This document shows positions 12,024-25,332 of a stretch of DNA of 64,000 bases, piece by piece. The notes under the pieces are model-generated. The model saw only the letters and a list, made by a program, of their open reading frames with translations. It was not told the origin of the DNA and ran no database searches. The position numbers and the translations under genes are program-made. Position 1 is the first letter of the stretch. Each line of letters begins with the position of its first letter. Origin of the DNA: Chrysoperla carnea (Eukaryota > Arthropoda > Insecta > Neuroptera > Chrysopidae); NCBI RefSeq assembly GCF_905475395.1, contig NC_058337.1, forward strand, positions 131,089,960 through 131,153,959. Direction: 5' to 3'.

Positions 12024-12160
12024 TTTTTAATTGGCTGTCCACGAGAGACACAATTAGGTCAAAGCGTCCATTATGATACCATACCATATATGTCCACCTT
12101 TTCCAATGATAATTTTATTTATCAGATCCTCATTACTTTTTTACTCCATTTACGGTAGCG
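12024..12160 (-). mobile_element. SINE family 1, degenerate 3' half
   Basis: The stretch reads AATTGGCTGTCCACGAGAGA, then ATTATGATACCATACCATAT and CCACCTTTTCCAATGATAAT. These match the reverse complement of the 3' half of the SINE at 44701-45026. The tRNA-like head is missing. Confidence 0.6.
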
Positions 12161-15109
12161 GCGATCTTTAGTCTCATAATGATATTATAAATTCAAAGTT
12201 GAAAACATGAGGTTCTCATTTGATATACAGTTTTTTTAGCCTTCATATAGATGTTGTGGATCATTCCGGTCATAGGTGTTTTTAAACTGAATATCCAATT
12301 ATAGTTGAAGAGAACTCAATCAAAATTTTATAATCAATTCTTTATTATTATTTTTGAATAAATAAATATAATAGATAATCATATACAAACACAAAAGTAA
12401 TAAGTCGTTATCAACGATGTTTGTAATTTACCTAGATCGCCAATAATCCCTACATTATATGGCCTCGAAAACTATTAGATCGTTGGAAGACTTATTCTAT
12501 GATTTTACTACCTACTCAATGTGGAAAATTTTCTTGTAAACCATACTGAAGGCTGGCAATTTTTTTCACTTATCCTATTGAATTTAATATTTTAGATAGA
12601 ACTTTAAACGAATGTTACATTAAATATACGCTCCCGAAAGCGTGTATTATTGACTATAATTGTGCTTGTTTCCTCCTCAATCTCAAAAACTCGTGATTTT
12701 TTTTAACTATATGCCTCTAGAATCTTTTGACTTTCTCATAAAATGTTCTATTAAAATCAGGAGTTAAATCCGATTTACACTTCCAATTTGAACCTTTTTT
12801 AACAATATTTTCCAATTATTTAGTTGAAATTAATAAAGAAAACATTAAGTGCGTTGGTAAATTTTAACATGTTGGATGGAAAGAATTTATGATAGCTATC
12901 CTAAATTAATGATAAACATCTGTGGATAAAACCAATTGATATCATAAATATAATACCATATATGTATGTATTATGTAATTTTAAAATAAAAATTACATTA
13001 ACGGTTTATAATAAAACTCACTGTATGCTCATTGTACGCGATCAATTCAATTATTAATTCAACTTTGTAAACAAATAAAAGTAATCCGAATAATGGGTAC
13101 AGGGTGTATTACTAATCATAGCTCCATCCCAAATCGAGCGAAACAATACTAACTTTAGCTTCCCGAATTTCTCCTTGTTGCATTACCCAAAGCAGCAGAA
13201 AGTTACCAAAACCTCCGCTGTATTTGTTTACAATCCCACAGAAAATCTTTCTTTCAGATCAAAACATCTAGAAACCAAAACAACGCACGAAAATTCTACA
13301 AATTTGATTGAAATGTGTTTTAAAATGTTGAGAAACTGTTCACATTTATGGCTTTTTGCCATAAAACGAAGATTCATGTATTAATTCACTTCTTGGTTAG
13401 TAATTAATGAAGAAAATATGCCATCATTCCCCTTCTTAGAATCGATCCTTTATTTTTTGAGACTATTTTTAATTTCACTTCAATTATATTTTATGGAATT
13501 TTATTTGATATATTTTTTTGTAAAATGAGTTCTCAATTTGATAATCCAGTGTAAAATGTCACAACAGATATAACCGTGCTATTCATAATGCATTTGAAAC
13601 GGTGAAAGTGATGATTTGGAAATACAATGACCAATGATTCGTTACACTCACTGTATACATGTAATACATGTAGACAGAATTTAATTGATTGAAAAGTAAT
13701 AATATTTATTTTGATGAAAGAAAAATTATTCAAAAATATTTTTGTCCCAAATAATAATTTTATTACTTTCTAAAATTTGATGAGCTTTATATTTTTTTAA
13801 CATCTGGTTGAAAATTTTTTTTAGTTAATTTAATAATATTCTCTATAATTTATAAATATTTTGTAAATTAATTAATTAATTTATCTTAAAAGTTCCGTAG
13901 GTAAAATACTATACCGATTATAAGCTATATCGTTAGCCATACAAAATTTATGATTGGAGTCTGAACGACTGTCTTCATGTATACACATATACAATCCCTC
14001 TTTGTTTTATACATAAGAACTCTTCTTACTTCATATAATATAAATGGCTAACTACATGGTTTACAAACAGTATATGTAGGCACTAAGTTTCATCAAATTA
14101 TCAAAATATGTATTGAAAATTTTTGTCTCCAATTCGGATAAAAACTTTTCTAGAGTTATTTTGATCAAGGAAATACAAAAATTACACCGAGTCCCTTTGG
14201 TAATTAATCGTTATCTGGCGTAATTTTCAACGTATCGAAAATAAAATTTTGTTTAATTATCCAGCGATGTGTTGACGTCACTGCCGTTTAATTTATAGTT
14301 TAGAAAAATCATTTTCAATTTTAAAATAAATTAAAATAACATGCAACTTCTCTATTATTTGATCCATGAATCGATTTTGACTAGTTTGGGTGTGACCCAC
14401 AAATATTTATGAGATTTGTTAAAAATTTGTTGAATAAAATTTTTCAAAGCAATTAACTGATAGTAAAATGTTATTAATATTTAGAAATTAAATTAAATAA
14501 GTTATAAATATAAAAAATTCCTTAAGGGCATTCAATTAAAAATATATATTTTTTAAAGAACATCATCTTTTGATTTCCAATGTTTGTTAAAGAATGAAGA
14601 ACGGATATATAATGTTTATAGCAAATATTATGGTTATTAATTTTAATAACATCTTTATTATAATTAATTACATTAATACCTGTATTAAAGGTACGTCTAC
14701 ATCTTGAATCATGCATTCACCTAAGTAAAAGTAATTCTATTCACATGACTTTTTTTTTATTAAATACAATATTTAAAAATAATTAAGTGTTAAAATTGTT
14801 TAAATAAATCATCCAAAGGTTCGATTGAAAGTAAAATTAACTTTTTATGCTGGCCCCTTTCTTTACCCTGGGTATATGCGCAGTGAAAGAGAGGATGTAC
14901 GAGTATGACAACAATGTTTGATTTAATAGCTCAAAATTTTTTATTGGTAGACTTTTACTCAAAGAACAAGTGGTTAAAATTTCAGCATAGGTATCCATGC
15001 AAATTTTTAAGAAAAAAATCATTAAAAATCTATATAAAATACATTGGAATGAATAAAAAAAAATTAAAAATACTTTTTAATTGAAAGTAAACAAGTGTTG
15101 AGCAGGGTA
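12161..15109. other. About 2.9 kb without recognised genes
   Basis: AT-rich sequence. The open frames of 60-70 codons here (for example at 13175, 13533, 14522 and 14837) lack family motifs and are probably chance frames. A block around 14272-14310 (GACGTCACTGCCGTTTAATT then TATAGTTTAGAAAAATCA) has a diverged partner near 37660-37700, which indicates another low-copy repeat. Confidence 0.45.
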
Positions 15110-15590
15110 GATTTAGGATTAAAATAATTTTTATCTTATTTTTCTTTTAACTTTAATGATGAATTTTGTTATAACTTCATGAATGTAGACGAAAAATAAG
15201 AATAAAATTTTTCGATAACTTCCTTGGTTTTCGAAATATCGAAAGCTAAATAATTAAACAAAATTTTCAATTTTCGATATTTTGAAAATTACTCCAGATA
15301 TCGAAAAATTTAATTCTTACTTATCGTCTTATATTGTCAAGTTAACATAATTCATCGTCAAAATTGAAAATATATATTTATTTTTAATTTTTGTCCCCAC
15401 TACCTTAATTAGTCGGACGCAACGGTTTTGTTTTGTTTTCAATAATTTATTAAGGTTTTAACTTCATATCATCCATCTACCGTTTTCCCATAAAATCCAA
15501 TGTCAAATATGCCTACTTTTGAAGTCATTTATTTATTTAAATTAAATAATCGGGCAACCCCTCCTAAAATTTTCCGAATTGATTTAGATT
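15110..15590. repeat. Dispersed repeat family B, copy 1 (with internal foldback)
   Basis: Inverted halves surround 15240: the left half contains ATAAAATTTTTCGATAACTT and the right half contains ATATCGAAAAATTTAATTC. These are followed by CTTATATTGTCAAGTTAACA, TTTTGTCCCCACTACC, TTAATTAGTCGG, CATCTACCGTTTTCCCATAA, and ATGCCTACTTTTGAAGTCAT. The same ordered blocks recur at 16943-17390. No protein is encoded. Confidence 0.7.
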
Positions 15591-15822
15591 AGGGTAGGTT
15601 AGGTTATATTGGATGTCCACGAAGGACACACTTAGGCTATAGAGCCCAATGTGATACCAGATATGTGTTTTACCACCTTTTCCGATGATAATTTCATCTA
15701 CCAGCTCCTCAATTTCAGACGTTGAGTGCTACACCAGCCCATCACAACTATTAATTAAATTAATTTTTTTGTTCCGATGGCGGGAATCGAACCCGCTACC
15801 CTGGGCATACCGCGGACGGAAT
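15590..15822 (-). mobile_element. tRNA-derived SINE, family 1
   Basis: On the minus strand the head has the B-box-like sequence GGGTAGCGGGTTCGATTCCC. It is followed by a unique body and the 3' block ATTGGGCTCTATAGCCTAAG, TGTGTCCTTCGTGGACATCC, ATATAACCTAACCTACCC. This is nearly the same element as at 44701-45026 with a shorter tail. The head is a decayed tRNA-like promoter, not a tRNA gene, because the acceptor stem cannot be completed. Confidence 0.82.
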
Positions 15823-16214
15823 AATAATTACTAATACCATTATTTTATTTTATAAATTTGTATTAATTAGATATAGGTAAATACTTCTATTTCATAAAAT
15901 CAAAAATGATATTCTTATGTGAATATTTTTGTTGATGTTTAATGGTTTAGACAGACGACATCAATTAATTATATTGAATATTATTACATTTAAATATTTA
16001 TGTATTTATATAGATTTCATATAATGATAAAATAAATTTTGTACCTATACAAGCAGAATAAATATATATTTTTATTGAATATCTTACCAGAATTTAAATT
16101 ACCTATTATAAGTATTATTATTAATGCATATTTTATAAAATTCATATGAAATGATATTCATTTATTATAATCATTTTATATAAATATACAGATTGTTTAT
16201 ATCTAAAGATTTTT
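15823..16214. other. AT-rich non-coding
   Basis: Very AT-rich spacer with nothing recognisable. Confidence 0.4.
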
Positions 16215-16726
16215 ATACCATATACATGAAATATACATCAAGGTATACTAAGTTTAGTTCCAAGTTTGTAACGCTTAAAAATTTTGATGCTACCAACCAA
16301 ATTTTGGTATAGGTGTTCATAAAATCACCTAATAAGTACATTTTCGGTTGTCCGTCCGACCGTCTGTCAACACGATAACTCAAAAACGAAAAAATATATC
16401 AAGCTGAAATTTTTACAGTGTATTCAGGACCTAAAAAGTGAGGTCGAGTTCGCAAATGAGCAATATAGGGTCCAACATGTAAACCGTTAGGGATAGAACA
16501 AAAGTTTAAATATTAAAAAATAAACAACTTTTGTTTGAAACATTTTTTCGTAAACATCACTTTTTACCCGTGAGAGCGCAAATGATGCGCAAATTGTATA
16601 GTATGAGAATATCAGTTATATATGTGTGACATGTATGTATGTGTAATATGACAGAGTAATCAACACTGTCTACACATGGTATTTCAATAATTAACTCGGT
16701 CAATTGTTTGTTTTCACTTGTTAATA
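16215..16726 (+). repeat. Dispersed family A, copy 3
   Basis: All blocks are present in plus orientation, from ACCATATACATGAAATATAC to TCAATTGTTTGTTTTCACTT. The GTCC stretch is short (TTGTCCGTCCGACCGTCTGT). The conserved hairpin reads GTAAACATCACTTTTTAC here, so one arm has changed. Confidence 0.8.
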
Positions 16727-16942
16727 TTGTAATTGGTGATTTTTATGCAAGATTTGACGATCATTTCATATACTAGAGGATAAATAATCATTTTGCTGTT
16801 CGATAAGATCAATTTCAGACCATATTTTATTTTAATTAATTAAGTATAGAGATTATTTTGATTTTTTTAAATTTGTACCATGTTTCCTAAATGGTACCAA
16901 TACAGAGTTGAAGAAAACGTACATTTAAATTTCTTTACTTAT

Positions 16943-17390
16943 TAAGGTAGTACGAGCGCCAATTAGGCAAGTTTAGATTTGTGGTTGAAATTATTTGTAC
17001 TCTATTTTCAACTCTGATGATGAATTGAAGAAAATTTTATTGTTACTTTTCGTCTTATATTGTCAAGTTATAGCATACTTATCCATCAAAATTGAAAATA
17101 CATATATTTTTTAATTTGTGTCCCCACTACCATGCTCATACATCTTTAATTAGTCGGGCACCACTGTTTTTTTTCTTTTTCTTTCAAAAATTTATTCAGC
17201 ATATTAACTTCAATTTTAATAGTTTTTTTTTTAATTTCCACTGACTAGTTTTGGAGAAATTTTTGAAAACATATCATTCATCTACCGTTTTCCCATAAGA
17301 CCAATGTTAAATATGCCTACTTTTGACGTCATTTATTTATTTAAATAATTGGGCAAACTCCCACTAAAATTTCCTGAATGATTTAAATTG
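16943..17390. repeat. Dispersed repeat family B, copy 2
   Basis: This copy shares CTTATATTGTCAAGTTA, TGTCCCCACTACC, TTAATTAGTCGGGC, CATCTACCGTTTTCCCATAA and ATGCCTACTTTTGACGTCAT with family B copy 1, in the same order. It starts near GGTAGTACGAGCGCC, which resembles the GGTAGTACCAGC start of the foldback at 42902. Confidence 0.65.
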
Positions 17391-18767
17391 AATTCAACTT
17401 CATATAAAAAAATCAAGCCTTTTATCCAAAATTCCCTTGGATAAAAGAATCGATGCACTGATTATTTAAAGTTAAGGAGTACGATTACTGCTACTTTCTC
17501 ATACTTGACTCGTTGAGAAATCACGCTGTATACAAGTACATAAATTCAAATAACTAAATACATAAATTCAAAATGAAGATAACAAATCTTTTTTTTTTTG
17601 TTGTTAACGTAATATGTTTAAGTTGTATCTATAAGTTGTAACTTCACATTAATGTAAGTTTTAAAGTTAAAAGTTACTTGTCTTGATATAACAAAATAAG
17701 GTAATTTTAATAAAATAATTTGTTTTTTAATAAAATAAAATAAAAAGAACTTTATAACTACAAGATAGATAGATAGTTGTTGATTTGAATGAATTATGTT
17801 GTTAAACTTTAACAACCAAATTACCCATATTAAGTTTAGATAATAATGCTTCCTAGTTTTTTTTTTTTAGTAAATGGATACCTGAAGATTTCTTATAAAT
17901 TACAAAATTTTATTTATTTTAATAATGGATTTTGTCATATTTAAAAAAGATTTAATTATATTTATTTATGTAAAATTTGTAATCATAATTTTTTTATCAT
18001 TTTTTCATAAAGTTCCTATATTTCTTTTGTAAATAGTAGCGATTGAAATCCCAAAAAAGAAATTTTCACCAACGAAGTTTTGGAAAAATCCATGGTTAAT
18101 CACAAGCTTACTGGCAGGATTACATCTAACCCTATTAAATCAAAAACAAAAAATGTAACTGCCATAGCTTCCATTTTCTTCTGACGAAATTCGCTAAAAA
18201 GGCTTCAGACAAAATTTGTAGAGAATTTTATCCCTTACAACTTTTATAATAAATGTAAGTACGATTGAAGGCAAACGAAACGAGATATTCTCAAAAAACT
18301 GAATTTTGCGACCTTTGACCTTGAATATCTAGACTATCAAAGTAAAAGTTTGTACAAATATTTTGCTTATTCCGATAGATTCCGAGTTTGCCCCTTTTTT
18401 GACTAAGAAAAATGGCTTATCGAAAATCTTTCAAAAATACAAGGTTTCGTATAAAATTTCGACCTGTATCTCAATAATATGGCAAAAGCATTTTTCCATA
18501 GTTAGCGTGATTTCTTTCGATTAAATGTAATAATGACATATTTTTAAGTCACATTTTCTCCGAAAGCTGACGATTTTCGAAAAAAATGGTTTAGATGAAA
18601 AATGTTAGTTTTTTTTATGAGGATCAACTGTGATTCTATTTCTTACCGTTTAGGATCTAAATTGAATATTAAAGAAACCCGAAGAACTGGCTCAAATCTT
18701 ATGCCTGTGTATGATGGCTCCCATGAAACTTTTGTTTAAGTTATTTTTTGCTTGGTTAACCAGAAAA
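17391..18767. other. Unrecognised, probably repeat-derived
   Basis: The region 18040-18767 has a higher GC content than its surroundings but is closed in all frames. It leads directly into the CACCCTGTA terminus at 18768-18809, so it may be the body of a decayed transposon. No protein motif was found. Confidence 0.35.
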
Positions 18768-18809
18768 TGAGCTATTAGCCATTATAGATTAAAATGACCC
18801 ACCCTGTAC
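18768..18809. repeat. Shared element terminus (CACCCTGTA type)
   Basis: GAGCTATTAGCCATTATAGA followed by TTAAAATGACCCACCCTGTA matches 565-606 (GAGTTGTAAGCCATAATAGA then TTAAAATGGTTCACCCTGTA). Two copies with the same outer edge suggest the end of a transposon family. The other ends are not identified. Confidence 0.5.
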
Positions 18810-19270
18810 ACTCACTTCAGTAATTCTTCTTTGCAAACCTAAAAAATGAACTAAAAGTTTCCTACCTAGAATGAAATGCCCTCTACTAAAGCGAGCTCAT
18901 GATTCATTTCTAACAAATTTTTACTAAGAATACTAATTTAAAAGATAAACACATTTCTTTTTGTATTATTTTCATTGTAATTTTATAAAAGAATAAGACA
19001 AATATATTATTCTGGGTGTGACTCGTATGTCTGACCATTTAAATAATTTTTTTTAGTCTATTTTTATTATTTATAAAAAAAGAAATAAATTATTTTGGGC
19101 ATTATTTAAATTTGAACACAAAACACAACATATATCTTTGTGTAATCTATGTTTGTATTATATTAATAAAAATAATAGTAATATTGTTATTTTAAAGTTA
19201 TTTATACAGCACGATTTTTAATTTAATTATTACAATAATTCATTATTAAAATGTTTTGTTGCTTACGGGC

Positions 19271-19277
19271 TTTAATT

Positions 19278-19311
<34 letters not shown>

Positions 19312-19594
19312 GGGTTTAACCTCCGTTTTTCTGACATACGCCTTATCACATAGGTCACCCACATCATTATTTATTAATCTTTATTTCTTAAATTACATTA
19401 ATTTTCACAATTACATTTATGGTGTGGGTTGGAATCGGTTACTTTGTTCTTATCCAAGCGACGACAATGTGATCAATTCCACAGACCCCATTAATCATAA
19501 TTGTTCACACAACCGCTGCCTGGATTCGAACCCGCAACCTATGTATAAGTAGTCAAAGACTAACGCCTTAGACCGCTCGGCCATTTAGGCTCTG
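19271..19594 (-). mobile_element. tRNA-Leu/Ser-like SINE, family 2, (ATT)n tail
   Basis: On the minus strand the head reads TGGCCGAGCGGTCTAAGGCG (A box) and later GCGGGTTCGAATCCAGGC (B box), spaced as in a long-variable-arm tRNA. The body contains GTGTGAACAATTATGATTAA, AAGAACAAAGTAACCGATTC and GATAAGGCGTATGTCAG. It ends in CCCCATT followed by a run of about twelve ATT units. The head cannot form a complete acceptor stem, so it is a SINE and not a functional tRNA. A truncated second copy is at 25166-25330. Confidence 0.85.
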
Positions 19595-21574
19595 GCTTTA
19601 ATTAGATAAATTAATTCTCTGCGAGTTTTGGATTGAAATTTGAATGCATGATAGCTGGTAAGAAAATGACCTACAAGTTTTATTTTTGGTAGAAGAAACT
19701 TGCAAAAATAAACCATTTTTTAGCTTATTAGGCCGTTTAATTTACAGTTTGACCTTTTTAATAAACGGCACGGCCTAAACGATATTCAGCCAGTCAATAA
19801 CAACAACTAGGCAAATGAGTAGAATGTATAACGTTTAACTAATTGCCTAGCCTAGTCCTCTAAATTTAGTTCTACTTTCTATCACTTGGCGCTGAAACCT
19901 ACACACTGTCAATATGGCGTCGGCAAACAGCAATATTGTTGGTGTTTATTCCAGTTTGATTGCGTTGACGCAAAAAAAAAGTACCTACAATGGAAGAGTG
20001 TAGTGACAAAAAGTTAAATCTAAGTACGGTACTATTAAAAACTGGTGTTCATGGCAAGTTGCAGATACATACTATGGCGACGAAATTTCAGACAGTTCAG
20101 GACATTAGTTAAGTGGCGCTGTTTAGTAAAAAGGGAGGTTGTTAACTGATCGGCTAATTAAACCAATTCGCTGCGACATATACATAGATAAGATAATTGC
20201 GCGATTCTCTCAGACTGTCAAGATCTAATTACAAATATAATTTTCCCGTAAATTGGTATTTATTTGTGACATGTGTGTTCCACAATGAACCCCATAATCA
20301 TTCCCATGGACCCGTGCTCGTTTTAGACCACACAAATCAATACTTTTATAAAATCTAACATAAATAATAAATACTACATATTATTTCATTTCAAACAATA
20401 ATTATTGTTTATCTTATCAATCAAAATTCATATTAATTTTGTTCAATAATAATATAATAATATTTATTACAATACTTTACTAACTATTAACATTAGTTTA
20501 GAATTACAATCGTTGTATTTTGAATTCACTTAAAGTGGTCCGGTTGTTTGAGCAAGTTGGGTAAATGTTCATTTTCTTGCGATAAATTGTAGTTCAAAAT
20601 CCCTTGATCACAATAAACACAGTTTTGGAGCCAAAATTTTGAATTATTTCATTTTAAAATTGTTATTTTTAACACAGTACTTTATGGAGGAACTCACAAT
20701 AATGTTCATTATACAAAAAAATTAATCGGTGATTGAGCTTCAAAAAAGGTTTCATCATGAAGAAAATTTATCACAGATTCTGTTTATGCAAAAAAAACAT
20801 TACGTTATGGCGCATTCCAAAAAGAAAACATAAAAAAAACTTTTGTTTTTGACGCTTTTACGATATTTTTCGAGCATTTTAATACATTTATGCCACACAA
20901 ATTGCCTAGTTTACGATAGCGAAAAAAATTAATTAATTATTCTTAAAATAAAATTTAAAAATTTTACGTATTGATAACGATTTAAAAAAATAAAATATAT
21001 TTTTGAGAAATCGCTCATGAAATAGAAATCTGAAGATACTAAAACAGAATTTTAATTTATTTTATAAAAATTGAAATTTTTTTTTAGATAAATTATAATT
21101 TTTAAAAGAAAAGTTTCATGCTTACTTATTACACTGCATGCATATGATAATATGTAATGAATTCAAAATATAATAATATTTTTAAAAGGAACTAACTGGT
21201 TTTGAGTAAACAAAAATCTGTTTAATTAATTTTACTCTTAGAGCATAGTGGAGTTTTCATAGATTGTTTACCTATTGCTTTTTATCACAATGAATCATCT
21301 AATTATCACAAAGAAAAAAATCATCTTTGAAATTTTCTACAGTTTTATATTAGGTTGTAAGAAAAAGAGGGCGCGCCTAACCAATTTGGGAATGTTGGGA
21401 GTTTTAATCAGTTTTATAAATTACAAAAAAACTATGTATCAAATAAAAAAAAAGTTCGATTAAAAGCTCTAGTTTAATTATTTGTGCACACTAGCTTCAA
21501 AAATGACTGAGGTATGCCAATTTTAATGGAAATTGGCTCCTTCAATGGAATTTTTTCGCTCCTTCAATCAAATG
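19595..21574. other. About 2 kb without recognised genes
   Basis: No gene was recognised. The part 19640-20170 is less AT-rich than its surroundings but is closed in all frames. The rest is AT-rich with homopolymers. Confidence 0.4.
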
Positions 21575-21790
21575 AAAAAGTATCCATCTTGTAAACCGTT
21601 AGAGTTATTTCTTATAAAAAAATTAACAACTTTTATTTGAATCATTCTTTCGTAAACATCACTGTGAGATCGCAACTTAGGTAAACCCGTGAGGTCGAAC
21701 AAACTTTGGAATCCATTTTCTCCAAAACTATTAAAAAAATGTGTTGAAAATTTTCAGGTTAATTTCAACTAGAGGTTTTGCGAAAAATTA
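21575..21790 (+). repeat. Dispersed family A, copy 4 (central fragment)
   Basis: Only the central blocks remain: CCATCTTGTAAACCGTTAGA, AACAACTTTTATTTGAATCA, TTCGTAAACATCACTGTGAG and CCGTGAGGTCG. Both ends are missing. Confidence 0.65.
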
Positions 21791-24700
21791 TAGAAAAACA
21801 AAAAAAAATTCCAGAATATACTTTCGAAAATTTCTAAATATTCGACGGACTTGTGCGAAAGTCTATTAAAAATTTTTTATAGACTTTCGCACAACTTCGA
21901 CAGGGCACATTTTTGCCTATTTTTTGTTTAATATGGACAAAAAAAGAACTAAAAATCGACATTTATAGGGTCATTGCCCATGCTATTTAACTTTAATTAT
22001 TAAAATTGGCTCACTGTCTCGTTCATAGTTAAAACCGACTAGTTTCCGCCTCTAAATAGTGATGTACTGTTGCAGTGTGTTTATTAATTATCCATTGGAA
22101 TTTATTATAAAAGTTATTAATATGCATATTGTGTTGACTATATTTTTTTAACCGATTTCAAAAAACAAATAGTCAATAAGTTCTCAATTCGGTTGTATTT
22201 TATTTTTATGCAGTTAAGGACATTAATATTGTTTTTATCATGCAGTAACATAGAATCTTCTAATATATAACTTCAACAACTTTAACTCAATTTTCTTGAA
22301 AAACCACTAAAAACTGGAAAAATTGTAGCATCTGTCTGGTGGTTTAGAAAAGTACTTTTTTATGAATGTAGCCATCTACGTTCTTATTTAACAACGATGG
22401 CTCGAGCCGGAAAATTGTCGAAAATAAACACGATTTTACAGATCTCAAGAAATAAAGAACTTAATACTAAAGAACTAAAATGTAAGATAGATTTTTGTAT
22501 AAGTTTATTGATAGATATTTGCCTGTGGAAGCAAAATTTCTTAATCCGTCAGTCCAGGTCCATCATCAACGTTACATACGAAAACTAAACGATAATGCAT
22601 CGAATACTTTTTTTCTAAAACTACCATAAAATTTTTTTAATAGTATAGCTGAATTCTGAAGTACACTTCTATAAAAATCATTTAAATAATTTTTCTATCA
22701 TGCAAAACGGTATTTATTTATGTGGAAAAATTATTTTAATTTTTTTATTTTATTATTATTTTTTTTTTTATTAATTTAAATTCATAACATACCACGCGTC
22801 ACTTCCATATGAACTTCTGCGATTTTTATTACATTATGGTGTAATATATAGTTTTTAATTAATTAAAAATTCATTTTATTAATCCATAATTTATATAATT
22901 TTTTTCATATATTTTGTAATATTTTATTTCCATAAAAATATATGACAATTTTTGGTTTTTTATACTACAGGCTGTTCCAAAAATATTAATTTTACTGCTT
23001 TTGATCTATGATGAGACAAATTTCAACGTGTTTTGTGTTAGTTTTCGCCGGCTGGCTGTTTTACTCTCGACTACAGTTGTCTTTTAACATATTTTGATAA
23101 GATTATAATAAATTTTAAGATCAGTTTTTATGACGATACTCAAATATATTGTTAGACGTAAAATGATCCCTTTTATATTGGTTAAAATGATCCCTATTTT
23201 GTGTGTAAAATTATAATAGGTAAAATGATCCCCCATCATGTGGCGGGTATTAAATGTAATGATTCAGATGCTTTTACCAGTGCTTTTTGTGGTCATACTA
23301 ATCGTTGATGCAACGTAAAAGACCAATTAATATTTTATGTGAACTGTTTGGTAAAAAACGAAAGGGGATCATTTTACCACGTATTCTTACAAGGTTGATA
23401 AAACAATCCCTTTTGAGAAATATTGAATAGTTCAAAAACTGTGAACAAATCGAAAGAAATTGGCTTGCCAATATTGCAACACTTGAATAAAGAAACCAAA
23501 AATATTTCGACGTTATTCATATTTTGAATAATTTGGCTATAAATCTAATTTTTTTCTTAGGGGGGCTATTATTGGATACCTTCCCCTTCATGTAACTTTA
23601 ATTTTGAGCATTTTTTGACTAATTATAATCCAATAAAATTTTTATTAAAAGCATTCTTATAGAAAATAAAATTTACAACAATTTGATTAGCTAATTTCAG
23701 TTGAAGTCGGTAATAAAATTTTTTGTTTTCTAATTCTACGGTAAATTTTGATAAACTTTATTTAGCGTTTGGTTAAAATAGGTGTGCTAACTTTGAAAGA
23801 TCTAAAATATTTAAAAGATATTTGTTTTGATACCGCTTACCGGTACCGGAACTCCAAAATTGTTTTTATAAGTATCTATTTGCATATTTTTATAGCAATT
23901 AATTTACAAATTATAAATAGTAAACATTATTTTATGATTCTAAATCGAATTAAAAATAAATAAACAAATTTTTTAAAAAATACTCACATTATTTTAACTA
24001 ATTTTTATTAAATAATAATAATAATATTATATGTTTATCCAACAGCAAAATTTTACACATAAACAAAAAATAATTCATAAAGGTATGTGAAAATTGTCAA
24101 CTCGGCATAAATTAATTATATCCTTTTATACAGAATTCGCACACTATCACATATAATTAGCACTTCATTTAAACAAAACTAAATTAGAATTTTTTTTTAA
24201 AGAAAAATTAAAGACAACAAGTTTTTCACTGATTAAAATTTATTATGAACAATATCGTGGTTTACAATGTTATAAAAATATTTTATTAACATGATTTTAA
24301 CTCCGCGGGCAACATAATTTAAATTCTCATCACTTGCACTTTTCAAATGTGACTCATTGAACATTATTGGTTAAGAATGATATAAACCACTCCTATTTTA
24401 CTTACGACAATTGGCGAAAGCTACCGATTGTTAATAAATTTAAATATTTTTTATTTATAATTGATTTGTTTCTTAAGTAAATATTTTTATAAGCTAATTG
24501 GTTAAATTTTTTTATTTAATTTTATTATAATAGGATGCGAGTACGGATTTAAAGTTAATTATCACCGATTATTTTTTAATTTTATATTTAAAATATTCGA
24601 AAGTTTTAGTTCTATATTTTACCGAGTGGCAGCACTCTTCACAATGATAACAAAGAACTCTACCTAGTTGTTTAACACCAAGGAAATACACCAATTTAAT

Positions 24701-25165
24701 CTCAACAATAATATCATCCTATCGCTTGTATTCTTAAAATACATACAAAATATATTTAAATAAATTTACGGAGCTTTGAAATTTATTCTTGGCATCTAAA
24801 TATCACAAAAAGTTTAAACATGGGTTCGAAAAACCTTTATCGGAGGGACACTACTACATAGTACATAGCTATCGCAAATTTCTCATACCATTTCGGATTA
24901 ATACTAAATTTCTTGAGTTTTTGAAAAAAGTTTGGAACAAAAATGCTTTGGTATTTTATTAGAAACATTTTTGTATTTAAAAGTTTTGTTCGTTCTATTT
25001 CTTACATTTTATGCTTTAAGCTAGTCAAAAATTCCACAAAAATACTTTGTTTACCCAAGAATAAAATATTGCATGTTTATCGAAAAATTTCGAATAACTT
25101 TTTTTTAACGTCCTACATTTAGAAATTCGGATTCAGAAAGTAAAATTACATTTATTTTTAATAAG
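21791..25165. other. About 3.4 kb without recognised genes
   Basis: No gene was recognised. A 12-base motif TAAAATGATCCC occurs three times at about 23159-23233 and once inverted (GGGGATCATTTTA) near 23365. An inverted pair with CGACGGACTTGTGCGAAAGT and ACTTTCGCACAACTTCG lies at about 21843-21900. Frames of 60-64 codons (22397, 23769) look like chance. Confidence 0.45.
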
Positions 25166-25330
25166 GAACGAAGTAACCGACTCCACCCACATCAAAAATG
25201 TAATTGTAAATATGTTTGTAATTGCATAAATAAAGATTAACAAATAATGATGTGGGTGGCCTCTGTGATAAGGCATATGTCAAAAGAATGGAGGTTAAAT
25301 CCCCATTATTATTATTATTTTTTTTTTTTT
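25166..25330 (+). mobile_element. SINE family 2, 5'-truncated copy
   Basis: The 3' half of the element at 19271-19594 is present in plus orientation: GAACGAAGTAACCGACTCCA, GATGTGGGTGGCCTCTGTGA, AAGGCATATGTCAAAAGAAT, GGAGGTTAAATCCCCATT and five ATT units running into a poly-T stretch. The tRNA-like head is absent, as expected for target-primed reverse transcription that stops early. Confidence 0.82.
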
Positions 25331-25332
25331 TA

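Noticed and set aside
19274..19312. CRISPR-like or regulatory AAT array
   Set aside because: A simple trinucleotide tail of SINE family 2; there are no spacers.
19500..19594. tRNA-Leu/Ser gene on minus strand
   Set aside because: The A and B boxes are good, but the acceptor and T stems do not pair, and it continues into a SINE body with a second copy at 25166.
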